Under the pieces are notes generated by a model. The model searched no databases. It was given only the letters and a program-made list of their open reading frames with translations, and was not told the DNA's origin. 31,508 nt of DNA, taken from IMG/VR virus record IMGVR_UViG_3300039018_000304, positions 1 through 31,508 of that record. One strand, 5' to 3'. Source of the DNA: a virus. This document shows positions 30,711 through 31,508 of the stretch, piece after piece; within the stretch, counting starts at the first letter, position 1, and every line of letters starts with the position of its first letter. The translations under genes and the position numbers were made by a program.

Positions 30711-30839
30711 ATGGCTTGTATGGAACATTGGTGTCACAAGTGTAACAAACCTGTCTTTGACAACGAATCTTCTCCGCCTCATGAGTGCCCTGAGTGCGGT
30801 GAAAAGAATCCCGGCTGGTCAACTTATTGCGACGAATAA
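30711..30839 (+). CDS. 42-residue zinc-ribbon microprotein
   Basis: A 42-residue protein with CHKC (residues 8-11) and CPEC (residues about 25-28), a four-cysteine zinc ribbon typical of small transcription-factor-like proteins. AAAGGTAAATAAA precedes the ATG. It is divergent from the late operon, and a terminator-like hairpin follows it at 30858. Its coding DNA contains the near-palindrome GTCACAAGTGTAAC. It may act as a regulator, but this is inference. Confidence 0.65.
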   Translation: MACMEHWCHKCNKPVFDNESSPPHECPECGEKNPGWSTYCDE

Positions 30840-30857
30840 TAATTTGATAGACAAATT

Positions 30858-30884
30858 ACCAACTTTGGTTGGTTTTTGTTTTGT
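30858..30884 (+). terminator. Terminator-like hairpin after the microprotein gene
   Basis: ACCAAC (30858-30863), loop TTTG, GTTGGT (30868-30873), then TTTTGTTTTG. A 6-bp stem with a T-rich tail; moderate strength. It separates the 42-residue gene from the metallophosphoesterase. Confidence 0.55.
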
Positions 30885-30902
30885 TTCTTCGAATGCTACA
30901 AT
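30874..30902 (+). promoter_or_regulatory. Candidate promoter of the metallophosphoesterase
   Basis: TTTTGT (30874-30879), 17 bp, TACAAT (30897-30902), 29 bp upstream of the GTG start. The -10 is good, the -35 is poor and lies in the T-rich tail of the terminator-like hairpin. Confidence 0.35.
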
Positions 30903-30931
30903 GAGTAAACTTATAGCAATCGGAGGTGCCC

Positions 30932-31508
30932 GTGAAAGTTCACTTGGTCATTCCAGATTTACATGTACCATTTCACGATGTAAAGTGTACGAAGCTAATA
31001 ACAAAAATTATTAAAGAAGTCAACCCTGACGGTATTGTGCAATTAGGAGACGCTCTTGATGCTTTCCAAATTAGCACTTACAGCAAAGACCCATCTCGCC
31101 GCAATCTTTTAGCGGACGACATTGAAGACTACAAAGGCATTTTAAACGAGTGGACGCGACATCTCAAGTCAGGGGCAACAATCCATTTGCTAGAGGGTAA
31201 CCACGAATACCGTTTAAAACGGTTTATAGCGTCACAGGCGCGTGATCTTCACGGGTTGATACCAGACTGGCCTACGCTATTTCAAATAGCCCTAAGAAAC
31301 AAATCAGGGCGACACAAATGGATTTGGCATGATTACCAAAAATGGGATAGCTGTAAAATTGGGGATTGCACTCTTTTGCATGGCTTTTATTTTAACCAGC
31401 ATGTTGCTATGACGTGCCTAGCCAAATACCGCACTAACGTCATTTTTGGCCATACCCACCGGCTACAGTATGTCTTTGACGGTGTCCATTATGCAGCGAG
31501 CCTTGGCC
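30932..31508 (+). CDS. Metallophosphoesterase, 5' part (continues at window start)
   Basis: The GTG start at 30932 is preceded by CGGAGGTGCCC. Metal-binding motifs occur in order: PDLH (Asp9, His11), GD (Asp40), GNHE (Asn90, His91); then HG and GHTH in the overlapping end region. This is the calcineurin-like metallophosphoesterase fold. The gene runs off the window end but continues seamlessly at base 2 of the window in the same frame, giving 245 residues in a circular molecule. No signal peptide. Substrate unknown; such enzymes in phages may process nucleotides or RNA ends. Confidence 0.9.
   Translation, partial: MKVHLVIPDLHVPFHDVKCTKLITKIIKEVNPDGIVQLGDALDAFQISTYSKDPSRRNLLADDIEDYKGILNEWTRHLKSGATIHLLEGNHEYRLKRFIASQARDLHGLIPDWPTLFQIALRNKSGRHKWIWHDYQKWDSCKIGDCTLLHGFYFNQHVAMTCLAKYRTNVIFGHTHRLQYVFDGVHYAASLG
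31209..31223. promoter_or_regulatory. 15-bp palindrome in the metallophosphoesterase gene
   Basis: ACCGTTT-A-AAACGGT is a perfect inverted repeat. The reverse strand begins ACCGTTTTAAA, which is the same 11 bases as 30679-30689 in the divergent promoter region. It could be an operator, or chance within coding DNA (it encodes Tyr-Arg-Leu-Lys-Arg-Phe). Confidence 0.25.
31363..31508. repeat. Terminal overlap, right copy
   Basis: Second copy of the end overlap; see the left copy. It lies inside the metallophosphoesterase gene, so it is an assembly overlap of a circular map rather than a dedicated terminal repeat, although a true direct repeat cannot be excluded. Confidence 0.9.

Noticed and set aside
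1-31508. Integrase, CI-type repressor, attachment site or tRNA genes
   Set aside because: I read both strands for tyrosine and serine recombinase motifs, an HTH repressor, and tRNA-like cloverleaf sequence and saw none. A temperate lifestyle cannot be supported.

Overview
This window is an essentially complete genome of a tailed bacteriophage, most likely a short-tailed podovirus-type virus of a Gram-negative host. The first 146 bases and the last 146 bases are the same sequence apart from two silent T/C differences, so the molecule closes into a circle of about 31,362 bp; a metallophosphoesterase gene runs across the join. The virus type rests on a TerL-portal-scaffold-capsid-adaptor-nozzle order, two large internal proteins, and the absence of any tape measure, sheath or tail tube. 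A Gram-negative host is inferred from a 290-residue lipoprotein with a clean lipobox, short Sec signal peptides, sigma70-like promoters and consensus DnaA boxes. I cannot name the host. No integrase, CI-type repressor, polymerase, helicase or tRNA is visible, which suggests a lytic phage that relies on host replication machinery.

Layout. (1) 30.7 kb to 0.6 kb, rightward: a Zn-ribbon microprotein, a metallophosphoesterase, and a small HExxH protein. (2) 0.6-1.6 kb, leftward: a Zn-ribbon protein and a winged-helix replication initiator. The initiator gene contains five tandem 11-bp iterons, an AT-rich stretch and DnaA boxes, which I read as the replication origin. (3) 1.8-4.4 kb, rightward early operon: RHH-like protein, Erf-type annealing protein, SSB, a Zn-ribbon microprotein and four unknowns. 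(4) 4.4-4.9 kb, leftward: an M15 peptidase endolysin. (5) 4.94-6.70 kb, rightward: a self-contained cassette with its own promoter and terminator that encodes a small membrane protein, an exported unknown protein and an exported papain-family (C1A) cysteine protease. (6) 30.6 kb down to 6.8 kb, leftward: one roughly 24-kb late operon. It starts with a basic 46-residue protein, a RuvC-like resolvase and TerS. It continues through GNAT, TerL, portal, scaffold, capsid, connector and tail proteins, ejection proteins, tail fibres and a lipoprotein, and ends with a holin-like protein. Back-to-back terminators at 6.73-6.79 kb separate it from the protease cassette, and an internal terminator-like hairpin follows the capsid gene.

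How it may work together: the initiator opens the internal origin with host DnaA; Erf, SSB and RuvC serve recombination and processing of concatemers for TerS/TerL packaging. Virion assembly follows from the late operon. Lysis is probably by one of two single-TM proteins plus the M15 peptidase. No classical spanin pair is visible, which makes the exported papain-like protease cassette the most intriguing part of the genome.
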